In this document: positions 1-6,546 of the stretch, one piece after another
Numbering within the stretch: the first letter of the stretch is position 1
Layout: each line of letters opens with the position of its first letter
Assembly (NCBI GenBank): GCA_014378285.1
Contig: JACMNZ010000286.1
Location: forward strand, 1 to 6,654
Reading direction: 5' to 3'
DNA from: Pseudopedobacter sp.
Lineage (GTDB): Bacteria > Bacteroidota > Bacteroidia > Sphingobacteriales > Sphingobacteriaceae
Length of the DNA: 6,654 nucleotides
The notes under the pieces: model-generated
What the model was told of the DNA's origin: nothing
Seen by the model: only the letters and a program-made list of their open reading frames with translations
Databases searched by the model: none
Translations under genes and position numbers: made by a program

Positions 1-124
1 TAGAACAAACTTAACCATTGTGAAATAGTTTTAAAGAATGTTTTTTATAAACATTTATTTAAAATTTGGCTATTCAAGCTTCCCTATTTAAAACCTTTTA
101 ATAAAGTTTAACGTTTATAATATT
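1..124. other. Upstream non-coding stretch before the YqgE/AlgH gene
   Basis: No gene is visible here. The only structure I see is a 7-bp perfect inverted repeat, AATGTTT at 37-43 and AAACATT at 49-55, with a 5-base spacer. It is very AT-rich and could be a weak terminator for a gene outside the window or chance. A TTTG at 65-68 and a TATTTAAA at 85-92 lie about 16 bases apart, shorter than the usual Bacteroidota -33/-7 spacing, so I do not call a promoter. Confidence 0.4.
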
Positions 125-688
125 ATGCTTACAAAAGATATCCCAACTAAAGGTAGTTTGCTAATTTCGGAGCCATTTATGAGCGACCCAAATTTTAAAA
201 GATCAGTGGTTTTAATTACTGAACATTCTTTGGAAGGTTCTGTTGGCTATATTTTAAATCAAAAAAGCGATTATATTTTGAAAGATGTGATTCCGGATTG
301 TTGGGATGCAAATTTTCAAGTGTATTATGGTGGTCCGGTTGCAACTGATACACTTCATTTTATTCATAATTGTCCGGGTAAAATACCAAATGGGCAGGAT
401 TTGGGCAACGGTTTGTTTTGGGGAGGAGATTTTGAACCATTAAAACTTCAAATAAATAATTATAATATAAAAGATGAAGAGATAAAGTTTTTCATTGGTT
501 ATTCTGGCTGGTCTAAAGATCAACTGGATGATGAATTGGCTTTAAATAGTTGGATGGTTTCTAAAAAATATAATTCTGAAATGATTTTTGATGAAGATAG
601 TTATGATCTTTGGAAGGAAGCTGTTGCCAATATGGGGGTTAAGTATGCGCATATTGTTAATTTCCCGGAGGATCCTGCTTTGAATTAG
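125..688 (+). CDS. YqgE/AlgH family protein (UPF0301/DUF179)
   Basis: This is a 187-residue cytoplasmic protein with no signal peptide or membrane segment, the usual length for the family. Family landmarks are visible in order: the N-terminal block GSLLISEPFMSDPNF (10-24) with RSVVLITEH (26-34) and GSVGYILN (38-45); YYGGPV (67-72); LFWGGDFE (97-104); FFIGYSGWSKDQLDDEL (122-138); NSWMV (141-145); and a C-terminal YAHIVNFPEDPALN (174-187). The family is widespread and its structure is known, but no biochemical activity is established. The AlgH name comes from alginate regulation in Pseudomonas and should not be transferred here. The ATG at 125 is chosen because the family's N-terminal block begins ten residues in; the leader is AT-rich with no Shine-Dalgarno sequence. 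The gene converges on purE with a 225-base gap. Family assignment is secure; role is unknown. Confidence 0.95.
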   Translation: MLTKDIPTKGSLLISEPFMSDPNFKRSVVLITEHSLEGSVGYILNQKSDYILKDVIPDCWDANFQVYYGGPVATDTLHFIHNCPGKIPNGQDLGNGLFWGGDFEPLKLQINNYNIKDEEIKFFIGYSGWSKDQLDDELALNSWMVSKKYNSEMIFDEDSYDLWKEAVANMGVKYAHIVNFPEDPALN

Positions 689-913
689 ATTTTTCTTTAG
701 ATGATAAAGTTCATATTTTAATAATTGAACTACTTTTTTGATAATCTAGTTTATTTAATGTTTTAGATTGTTGAATTGGTAACAAAAATTTCTCCCGCTG
801 ATTTTAAAGATTTTCGCAGATACCTGTTTATTTTTTAATCGCTTGCCAATTATTATATAGCTTCATAACCTTTTTGTGCAAAAATTCAGTATTCTCTGTA
901 GTTATCTATAAAC
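689..913. other. Convergent intergenic region with degenerate repeat fragments
   Basis: This space lies between the 3' ends of the YqgE/AlgH gene and purE. It contains no supported gene. Two repeat-like fragments stand out. At 791-821, a CGCTGATTTT and a CGCAGAT unit sit 19 bases apart, resembling a decayed copy of the CGCAGATT-type intergenic repeats seen in Bacteroidota. At 894-905, CTCTGTAGTTAT matches 11 of 12 bases of the right end of the element between purK and purE (1650-1661). It lies 8 bases after the purE stop codon in the minus-strand direction. Confidence 0.5.
709..739 (+). terminator. Weak candidate terminator downstream of the YqgE/AlgH gene
   Basis: AGTTCA (709-714) and TGAACT (726-731) form a 6-bp inverted repeat, followed after two bases by a run of six T (734-739). 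It lies 20 bases after the TAG stop at 686-688. The stem is short and AT-rich, so this is only a tentative intrinsic terminator. No better candidate is seen in the convergent gap. Confidence 0.25.
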
Positions 914-1417
914 TTAAAAATCAGATGGAAAACCTTCTTTTTTTAAATCTTCCGCAGATTCTTCAATTTTAGCTTTTAAATCGTTTTTAAATTTGATAAC
1001 GTTTTTAGCAATATTTTCATCGGCGACAGCTAAGATTTGAGCCGCTAAAATCCCAGCATTCTTTGCGGCATTTAACGCAACTGTTGCTACTGGAATTCCA
1101 TTTGGCATTTGTAGGATAGATAAAATAGAATCCCAACCATCAATAGAATTACTTGATTTTACTGGCACACCAATTACGGGTAATGAGGTAATTGAAGCCA
1201 CCATTCCAGGTAAATGAGCTGCGCCACCTGCTCCAGCAATAATTACTTTTAGCCCTCTTTCTACTGCTTTACTTGCATATTCAAACATTCTTTCTGGTGT
1301 TCTGTGTGCAGAAACCACAGTCAGTTCATAATCGACTCCTAATTCTTTTAATACGTTTGCAGCTTCTTCCATAATCCCTAGATCGGATTTACTGCCCATG
1401 ATGATTCCTACTTTCAT
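914..1417 (-). CDS. purE: N5-carboxyaminoimidazole ribonucleotide mutase, class I PurE
   Basis: PurE (EC 5.4.99.18) moves the carboxylate of N5-CAIR to give CAIR in cytoplasmic de novo purine synthesis, using the product of PurK. The 167-residue length is typical. The class I signature is complete: GSKSD at 8-12 (phosphate binding), SAHRTP at 36-41 with H38 matching the catalytic His45 of E. coli PurE, GAGGAAHLPGM at 62-72, PVIGVPV at 80-86, and QMPNGIPV at 103-110. The accompanying purK supports the class I mutase reaction rather than the direct class II AIR carboxylase. The ATG at 1415-1417 places the first beta strand right at the N-terminus, as expected, with an A-rich leader and no Shine-Dalgarno sequence. 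The gene is downstream of purK on the same strand, but a repeat element fills the gap and ends about 13 bases before this start. Nothing in the coding region is broken. Confidence 0.97.
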   Translation of the reverse strand: MKVGIIMGSKSDLGIMEEAANVLKELGVDYELTVVSAHRTPERMFEYASKAVERGLKVIIAGAGGAAHLPGMVASITSLPVIGVPVKSSNSIDGWDSILSILQMPNGIPVATVALNAAKNAGILAAQILAVADENIAKNVIKFKNDLKAKIEESAEDLKKEGFPSDF

Positions 1418-1429
1418 ATTTTCTTTTTT

Positions 1430-1660
1430 TAACCATAGAGAGCACAGAGATTTTCACAGAGTGCGCATAGTTTTTTAATCTTATTTTTTATTTGAAGGCA
1501 ACATTTTACAGAATTTGAAAGTAATCATAAAATCGAATCAATCATAAAAATCCTAGTTCAGACAAAATCAATTGCAGAGAACGCAAAGTCAATAGAGTAA
1601 GATTAAAAAAAATATTTCTCTGTTTTCTCTGTGGGTTTTACTTCGTTTTCTCTGTGGTTA
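1430..1660. repeat. Inverted-repeat (MITE/REP-like) element filling the purK-purE gap
   Basis: The two ends are inverted copies: TAACCATAGAG at 1430-1440 and CTCTGTGGTTA at 1650-1660 (10 of 11 bases complementary). Each end carries more CACAGAG-type units (1443-1449, 1455-1461; reverse copies near 1615-1633 and 1648-1656). An inner pair is perfect over 13 bp: TTTTTTAATCTTA at 1471-1483 and TAAGATTAAAAAA at 1598-1610. The arms are thus roughly 55-65 bases around a centre of about 115 bases. The centre holds, on the minus strand, a TCTGAACTAGGATTTTT repeat motif that recurs at the right end of the window. No open frame of note lies inside, so this is a non-autonomous repeat. CACAGAG-type intergenic repeats are familiar in Bacteroidota; naming the family would need a genome search. 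No target-site duplication could be defined. Confidence 0.7.
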
Positions 1661-1668
1661 TAAGTTAA

Positions 1669-2802
1669 TCAACTAATCACTTTTAAATTCTCTCTTACAA
1701 ACTTTGCTTTATCAATCGCTTTCTGTCTGTCTTCATCTATAATGGTTACATGCCCCATTTTACGGAAAGGTTTTGTGTATTTTTTCCCATAAAGATGAAC
1801 GTAAACTCCCTCTTTCTCCAAAACTTTTTCTAAACCTTTATATTCTGCAATTCCTTCATGTCCTTTTTCTCCCAATAAATTAACCATAATAGCATTGGTT
1901 ATAGATCTAGTATCGCCTAAAGGTAAATTGAAAATTGCTCTTAAATGCTGCTCAAATTGCGAAGTGTAATTTCCTTCAATGGTTTGATGTCCACTATTAT
2001 GTGGGCGAGGTGCCAACTCATTCACTAGAATATGATGATCAGGAGTGAGGAACATTTCTACCGCTAAAATCCCCACAATATTTAAACTTGAAGCAATATT
2101 TTTTGCAATATCTTCTGCCCTTTGTTGAATATCAAAAGAATAGGTAGAAGGTGAAATCAGAAACTCTACTAAATTAGCTTGGGGATTAAAATCCATTTCT
2201 ACCATGGGGAAGGTTTTCATTTCTCCGTTTTCATTTCTTGCAACAATTACAGCTATTTCTTTTTCAAAATTAATTAGATTTTCAATTAAACAAGGCTGTT
2301 CAAAAGCGTTTTCTAAATCATTAGTATCACTAATTTTTTTAACGCCTTTTCCGTCATACCCATCTTTTCTTAACTTTTGGATGTAAGGAAATTTGATGTT
2401 TGCGTTTGTTAATTGCTCTTTTGTATTAAATAATTGAAAAGAAGCGGTGGGAATGTCGTTTTCTTTAAAAAATTGTTTTTGTAAACCTTTATCTTGAATT
2501 AAACGAATAATACGTGGTTGAGGATAAACTACAACCCCTTCTTTCTCTAAATCTTCTAAAGCTTCAATATTAACTTTTTCAATTTCTATGGTTATTAAGT
2601 CTAGGTTTTTACCAAAATCATAAACAGTTTGATAATCGCTCAAAGAACCAACTTCAAATTTATCACAGATATTTTTGCATGGCGCATCAGCATCTGGATC
2701 TAATATATGAATAGAAATATTATAATTAATAGCAGCCTGTATAAACATACGACCTAATTGCCCACCACCTAAAATCCCTAATCGGGTTTGTGTTACTTTC
2801 AT
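1669..2802 (-). CDS. purK: N5-carboxyaminoimidazole ribonucleotide synthase, PurK
   Basis: PurK (EC 6.3.4.18) is an ATP-grasp enzyme that makes N5-CAIR from AIR, bicarbonate and ATP, the substrate of PurE encoded next. From the ATG at 2802 the protein has 377 residues, within the family range. It shows LGILGGGQLGRM at 8-19 (N-terminal nucleotide-binding-like domain), the ATP-grasp glycine-rich loop RKDGYDGKG at 145-153, the metal-binding region GILAVEMF at 244-251 with E249, and VNELAPRPHNSGHQTIE at 260-276 with E262. All expected catalytic blocks are present. The frame continues upstream to a TTG at 2826, which would add eight residues. I prefer the ATG because the family starts close to the GGGQLGRM block, the ATG has an A-rich leader typical of this phylum, and the TTG falls inside an inverted repeat (2813-2834). 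The stop is TGA at 1669-1671. Probably co-transcribed with purE. Confidence 0.96.
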   Translation of the reverse strand: MKVTQTRLGILGGGQLGRMFIQAAINYNISIHILDPDADAPCKNICDKFEVGSLSDYQTVYDFGKNLDLITIEIEKVNIEALEDLEKEGVVVYPQPRIIRLIQDKGLQKQFFKENDIPTASFQLFNTKEQLTNANIKFPYIQKLRKDGYDGKGVKKISDTNDLENAFEQPCLIENLINFEKEIAVIVARNENGEMKTFPMVEMDFNPQANLVEFLISPSTYSFDIQQRAEDIAKNIASSLNIVGILAVEMFLTPDHHILVNELAPRPHNSGHQTIEGNYTSQFEQHLRAIFNLPLGDTRSITNAIMVNLLGEKGHEGIAEYKGLEKVLEKEGVYVHLYGKKYTKPFRKMGHVTIIDEDRQKAIDKAKFVRENLKVIS

Positions 2803-2812
2803 TTTTTTGTTT

Positions 2813-2834
2813 GATAGATAAACCAATATCTATC
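2813..2834. promoter_or_regulatory. 8-bp perfect inverted repeat in the purK leader
   Basis: GATAGATA (2813-2820) and TATCTATC (2827-2834) are perfect inverted repeats around a 6-base spacer. The near end lies 10 bases upstream of the purK ATG. In mRNA it would form a hairpin next to the ribosome-binding region; in DNA it could be an operator. I do not recognise it as a known purine regulator site, and it lacks the conserved core of a purine riboswitch. It could also be chance in AT-rich DNA. Confidence 0.35.
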
Positions 2835-2868
2835 TTTTATTATTGATTTTGGGTAAATATCATGATTA

Positions 2869-3069
2869 TTATTTTAATGGGGTAGGAGTGGTGAATGGAA
2901 TTTTGAAATTACACATATAAACTTCTTTGTCTCCCTTATTCTGCCAGTTGGCGTATTGAAATCTCATAATATTAAAAATTTTTTTCTGCTTCCAGTCATT
3001 TTGAGGAACGAGAAATCTCACTGGCAAAGTTTTCCAATTGTATGTAATTGCTTGTGAGATGTTTCTCCG
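2869..3069 (-). pseudogene. Possible 3' gene remnant or small ORF upstream of purK
   Basis: An open frame of 66 sense codons runs from an in-frame TAG (3070-3072) to TAA (2869-2871). The only ATG is at 2967, giving a 32-residue peptide beginning MRFQYANWQNKGDKEVYM and ending FTTPTPLK. Possible TTG (3027) and GTG (3021) starts would give longer forms. The codons resemble those of the neighbouring genes (AGA for Arg, A/T-rich third positions), and the peptide has a balanced composition with Trp, Cys and Pro. That suggests real or former coding sequence. Against this, the upstream half overlaps a palindromic repeat unit (2995-3092), so part of the frame may be repeat DNA read by chance. I do not recognise the peptide. 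It ends 66 bases before the purK ATG. Confidence 0.3.
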
Positions 3070-3092
3070 CTAGCCAGCGGAGAAACATGACG
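2995..3092. repeat. Palindromic intergenic repeat unit with 13-bp hairpin
   Basis: The left arm (2995-3022) starts GTCATTTTGAGGAACGAG and ends AAATCTCACT. The right arm begins GTGAGAT (3054-3060) and ends ATGACG (3087-3092), so the outer GTCAT/ATGAC and inner ATCTCAC/GTGAGAT segments are complementary. The right arm contains a perfect 13-bp hairpin: ATGTTTCTCCGCT (3059-3071), loop AGCC, AGCGGAGAAACAT (3076-3088). This matches the general form of the GTCATTNNGAGGAACGAAGNAATCTC repeats scattered between genes in Bacteroidota, recognised from memory only. The right arm appears rearranged, since its hairpin replaces the simple complement of the left arm. Confidence 0.7.
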
Positions 3093-3132
3093 GAGTTGCT
3101 TAATGTGTTAAGTTTAAAGAAGTTTTGGTTTT

Positions 3133-3228
3133 GCGCTAACGATTGAAACGACATCCTTTTTATTTGTCATCCTGAGCGGAGTTGAAGCACAACAAATAAA
3201 AAGATATAGTGAAAAGCGTGTTAAAGCG
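3133..3228. repeat. Second palindromic repeat unit with a GTCATCCTGAGCGGAG core
   Basis: CTTTTTATTTGT (3156-3167) and ACAAATAAAAAG (3192-3203) are a perfect 12-bp inverted repeat. Weaker complementarity continues outward (CGCTAAC at 3134-3140 against GTGTTAAAGCG at 3218-3228). The 24-base loop contains most of the motif GTCATCCTGAGCGGAGTTGAAG (3166-3187), which resembles a common GTCATCCTGAGCGNAGTCGAAGG intergenic repeat. The unit begins about 30 bases after the amidohydrolase stop on the minus strand and could fold in that transcript's 3' region. Confidence 0.6.
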
Positions 3229-3257
3229 TCCTAAAAATTAATTTTATCTCAGTCTTT

Positions 3258-6200
3258 CTAATCACAATCTGGAACTGTAAAAGTGTGGGTTTCTACTACA
3301 CCGCTTGGTACAAAATAGTTGTCGCTCTTGCTAAATTGCCACCAAAATCTTCCTCTTGGTTTTTCTGTATTTCCTATTTCATTCATCGTTTCAGAATCAT
3401 ATAACCTTCCGTTAACCATGGTATATTTAATCTTTTCGCTATTGCGGATATCATCTAAAGGATTGGCGTTTAAAACGATTAAATCTGCTAATTTTCCGGT
3501 TTTTAAAGAACCTATTTCTTTATCCATTCCCAAATATTCTGCACCATTTATAGTTGCAGATTTGATACAATCGATAGGTTTCATACCTCCTTGAGCCAAC
3601 ATCCATAATTCCCAGTGCGCTCCTAAACCTTGCAACTGTCCATGAGCGCCTAAATTGATTTTAGTTCCATTTCTTGAAATATCATTAACTGCTCTTGAAA
3701 CATCAATATGTCCATAATCGCCATATTCTGAAGTTGGTCTTCTTCTTGATCTTTCATCAATTATCAACTTTGGGGTAAAAGCTAACAAATGTTCGTTTTC
3801 CCAAACATTGGTACGATCATACCAATAATTTTCTCCCCATTGGCCACCGTAACTAACAATTAAAGTAGGGGTATAAGCAGTTTTACTAGCATTCCAAAAG
3901 TTTAAAACATCTTTATAAACCGGTAAAACTGGGATATTATGTTCAATTCCGGTATGTCCATCGGCAATCATGCTCATGTTAGTAAAAAACGTTGAGCCAC
4001 CTTCTGGCATTACTTCCATATTTAATTCCCTTGCTGCTTGGATTACTTCTTGACGTTGCTCTCTACGTGGTTGATTGTAGGATTTTACAGAAAACGCACC
4101 CACGGCTTTCATCCTTCTTAAATGTGAACGGGCATCATCCAAACTATTGATTGTCGCTTTAAAATCGCCATCGGCACCGTAAAGAATTGTACCAGTAGAG
4201 TACAATCTTGGCCCAACCATTAAACCTGCTTTTATCATCTCAGCTTGACTAAAAACCATTTCTGTATTACTAGATGGATCATGAGAAGTAGTTACACCGA
4301 ATGCTAAATTGGCATAATAAGCCCAATCTTGTTGAGGAGAAACACCATCTGGACTGGTGTGTAAATGTGCGTGAACATCAATTATGCCAGGCATAATGGT
4401 TTTTCCTGTTGCATCATAAACTTTTGCATCATTAGGGATATTTACATCACTTGTATTCCCAATGTTTTCAATTTTATTTTCGTTGATAATAATTGTCCCA
4501 TTTTCAATCACATTATAACCATCCATGGTGATGATCCTAGCATTTGTAAAGGCAATTCTTCCTTTAGGTTTATCAGCATCTAAATTTAGGTTTAAATCTA
4601 TTCCTGCTTCATCTATTGCAGGTAATTTATCCGGAGCGCCATCTACAAAAGTAAAAGCATCAGCTAATTTGGTTGAGAAATATTTTGACCCTAATGTCCA
4701 ATGCAAGGTTTTGCTATCTGTATTCCAATGAATATAGCTTCCGGCATCTTTAGTCAATTTTTTTAATGGTAGTGCTTTGTTTGTACTAGAAAGTTCTTGC
4801 GCACTTCCTGTGGTAACTAAAGGGGTTACATAAACATTGAAAAGCTCATTAAAAGCTATCCATTTATCATCAGGACTAGGAATAAAAGCATTTGTATAGG
4901 TTGAAGTATAAAGCGTTCTCACTTTATCACCATCCAGATCACAAGATTTAAAAGCTTTTTTTTCGTTTTCACTCGATTGAAAATAAATACGGTCATCGGT
5001 GCTGTTAAAGGATGGTTTTATGCCTTCGTTACTAATGAATTTTGGTGTACCATAATCAGGTATAATAGTGTAAATACCCGGATTCTTTCCATAAATATAA
5101 CCCAAAACATTGTTTCCAACTCCTTTTCTATAAACAATTAAACTTCCTTTGTTATTAAATTTTGGGGAATAGTAAAAGCCTCTCTCATTAGTAACCGAAC
5201 TTAATTTTTTGCTTTTTAAATCAAATTTCATGATGGCACCATGTTGTTCATCGTTCCAAGTAGTAAAAACAATAAACTTTCCATCATTACTAAAACTTGG
5301 TTCAAATTCCCAATCTTTTCCGTTTGTTAAACGCTGGGGTTTCCCGTTAGGTAAATCTTTGATGTATAGATAACCGGCAGCATTAAAAACTACTTTTTTA
5401 CCATCAGGAGATGTTGCTAATTGGCGTAGCATCTTGACATCAAATTGATCGGTGAAAACTTTTTGAGGGAAATGTAAAGCGTCTTGTATGGTTTGTATTA
5501 CATCCACATTAAAAGGAATTACTTCTGAGTATAATGTGATGATATCCACTTTTCTAATTTTACCTTGAGCATAAAAAACAAGGGTTCTGTTATCTGGCAA
5601 CCAATTGAAGTTTGGATAAACCCCAAAAATAGCCCAAGTTTCTTGTTGATCTTTTGATAAATCGTTATAAACTGGATATTCTTCTCCGGTATTTAAGTTT
5701 TGTATATAAAGCACTGATTTTAATCTGTCTCTTTTCACAAAAGCCAGCATTGTACCATCAGGAGAAACCTGCGGACGTACCGCCCCACCAGAACCACCAG
5801 CAATTTTATCGGTTTCTGAAGTAGAAAGATTTAATCTTTTAATGGCATAAATCTCGCCATTGGGATCTTTATTATATTCAAAATTTGGGCCAGGGCTAAC
5901 ATCCTCACTGTAATAAACATATATACCATTAGGCGAAACCCAAGGTTCGCCTAGGTCTTGTTGGTCGTTTTTTCTTTTTGTTAATTGGATGCCGTCTAAA
6001 CCACCTGCAATATGATACATCCAAAGTTCGCCTGCACCTAAAGAACGGGAGCCTGTAAAATGTTTTCTAGCAATTAAATATTTGTTATCGGCTGTCCAAA
6101 CGGCATTGTTTAATAGTCTAAAATTTTCTTTTGTAACGGCTCTTTGGTTGCTTCCATTTGCATCCATTACCCAAATATTATCTCCGCCATCTTTATCACT

Positions 6201-6506
6201 AGTGTAAGAAATGTATTTGCCATTAGGAGAGAAACGAGGTTGGACTTCAAAAGCCATTCCGCCGGAAAGCAGGGTAGTTTTTCCGCCTGAGATTGACATT
6301 TTATAGATATCTCCTAATAAATCAAAAACGATATTTTTCCCATCTGGGCTTACATCAACATTCATGTAAGTACCTTCGTCGGTATTAAAATTAATAGTTT
6401 TTGAAGGTCCGGTTGGTTTTTCTACATCCCATTTATCTTTTTCTTGGGCAAAAGTAAAAACAGTAAAGAATGAGAATATTAAGGTAACTAAAAAGTTTTT
6501 ATTCAT
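3258..6506 (-). CDS. Secreted PD40 beta-propeller / amidohydrolase fusion protein
   Basis: This 1082-residue protein has a signal peptide (about 1-20, cleavage after FTFA before Gln21; no lipobox Cys), so it is exported, probably to the periplasm. Residues about 48-605 hold at least eleven TolB/PD40-type strands of the form SPDGKxIxF (52-61, 92-101, 190-199, 248-256, 300-311, 365-374, 405-414, 448-459, 498-509, 543-552, 592-603), enough for one or two beta-propellers. Residues about 650-1040 are an amidohydrolase-superfamily domain: entry strands ARIITMDG (656-663), MPGIIDVHAHLH (705-716) with metal-ligand candidates H712 and H714, candidate bridging K808 (FSVKSY), DGHTGIEH (849-856), LGAHGQLQGLGAHWELW (952-968), and the closing strands LADLIVLNANPLDDI (1006-1020). 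The substrate cannot be deduced; cyclic amides or peptides are the usual guess for this group. The β5 His and β8 Asp seem absent (see findings). The ATG at 6506 starts the signal peptide directly; the stop is TAG. It appears to be a single-gene unit, unrelated to purK. Confidence 0.93.
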   Translation of the reverse strand: MNKNFLVTLIFSFFTVFTFAQEKDKWDVEKPTGPSKTINFNTDEGTYMNVDVSPDGKNIVFDLLGDIYKMSISGGKTTLLSGGMAFEVQPRFSPNGKYISYTSDKDGGDNIWVMDANGSNQRAVTKENFRLLNNAVWTADNKYLIARKHFTGSRSLGAGELWMYHIAGGLDGIQLTKRKNDQQDLGEPWVSPNGIYVYYSEDVSPGPNFEYNKDPNGEIYAIKRLNLSTSETDKIAGGSGGAVRPQVSPDGTMLAFVKRDRLKSVLYIQNLNTGEEYPVYNDLSKDQQETWAIFGVYPNFNWLPDNRTLVFYAQGKIRKVDIITLYSEVIPFNVDVIQTIQDALHFPQKVFTDQFDVKMLRQLATSPDGKKVVFNAAGYLYIKDLPNGKPQRLTNGKDWEFEPSFSNDGKFIVFTTWNDEQHGAIMKFDLKSKKLSSVTNERGFYYSPKFNNKGSLIVYRKGVGNNVLGYIYGKNPGIYTIIPDYGTPKFISNEGIKPSFNSTDDRIYFQSSENEKKAFKSCDLDGDKVRTLYTSTYTNAFIPSPDDKWIAFNELFNVYVTPLVTTGSAQELSSTNKALPLKKLTKDAGSYIHWNTDSKTLHWTLGSKYFSTKLADAFTFVDGAPDKLPAIDEAGIDLNLNLDADKPKGRIAFTNARIITMDGYNVIENGTIIINENKIENIGNTSDVNIPNDAKVYDATGKTIMPGIIDVHAHLHTSPDGVSPQQDWAYYANLAFGVTTSHDPSSNTEMVFSQAEMIKAGLMVGPRLYSTGTILYGADGDFKATINSLDDARSHLRRMKAVGAFSVKSYNQPRREQRQEVIQAARELNMEVMPEGGSTFFTNMSMIADGHTGIEHNIPVLPVYKDVLNFWNASKTAYTPTLIVSYGGQWGENYWYDRTNVWENEHLLAFTPKLIIDERSRRRPTSEYGDYGHIDVSRAVNDISRNGTKINLGAHGQLQGLGAHWELWMLAQGGMKPIDCIKSATINGAEYLGMDKEIGSLKTGKLADLIVLNANPLDDIRNSEKIKYTMVNGRLYDSETMNEIGNTEKPRGRFWWQFSKSDNYFVPSGVVETHTFTVPDCD

Positions 6507-6546
6507 GATTGAAACTAAATAATAAACCGCAATTTAAGAATTTTAA

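Larger units (their letters stand above)
2803..3257. other. 455-base intergenic region between the amidohydrolase gene and purK
   Basis: No full gene lies here. From the amidohydrolase stop towards purK, the region contains an imperfect palindromic unit (3133-3228), a second palindromic unit with a 13-bp perfect hairpin (2995-3092), a minus-strand open frame that may be a small gene or remnant (2869-3069), and the purK leader with its inverted repeat. Neither palindrome is followed by a clear T-run on the minus strand, so a standard intrinsic terminator for the amidohydrolase gene is not evident, although the hairpins could help stop transcription. Confidence 0.6.

Noticed and set aside
37..55. 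Intrinsic terminator near the left edge
   Set aside because: The 7-bp stem is almost pure A/T and lacks a clean T-run; it is compatible with chance at this base composition.
829..906. 25-codon minus-strand frame after purE, containing a short ATG peptide
   Set aside because: It is very short, opens within a CTCTGTAG repeat fragment, and has no recognisable features. Repeat-derived frames like this arise by chance.
1430..1660. CRISPR array or insertion sequence between purK and purE
   Set aside because: The CACAGAG units are irregularly spaced and inverted rather than direct, there are no uniform spacers, and there is no transposase frame.
2204..2386. Plus-strand open frame inside purK
   Set aside because: It is antisense to a well-conserved enzyme gene and its translation is low-complexity with no recognisable domain.
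2803..2826. Eight-residue N-terminal extension of PurK from a TTG codon
   Set aside because: The ATG at 2802 fits the family start, has an A-rich leader, and the TTG lies in the loop of an inverted repeat.
2803..2871. Purine riboswitch in the purK leader
   Set aside because: I see no three-way junction or conserved core sequence; only a simple 8-bp inverted repeat is present.
3319..4731. Plus-strand open frames at 3319-3594, 4365-4583 and 4525-4731
   Set aside because: All are antisense to the intact amidohydrolase gene and show no protein-like motifs.
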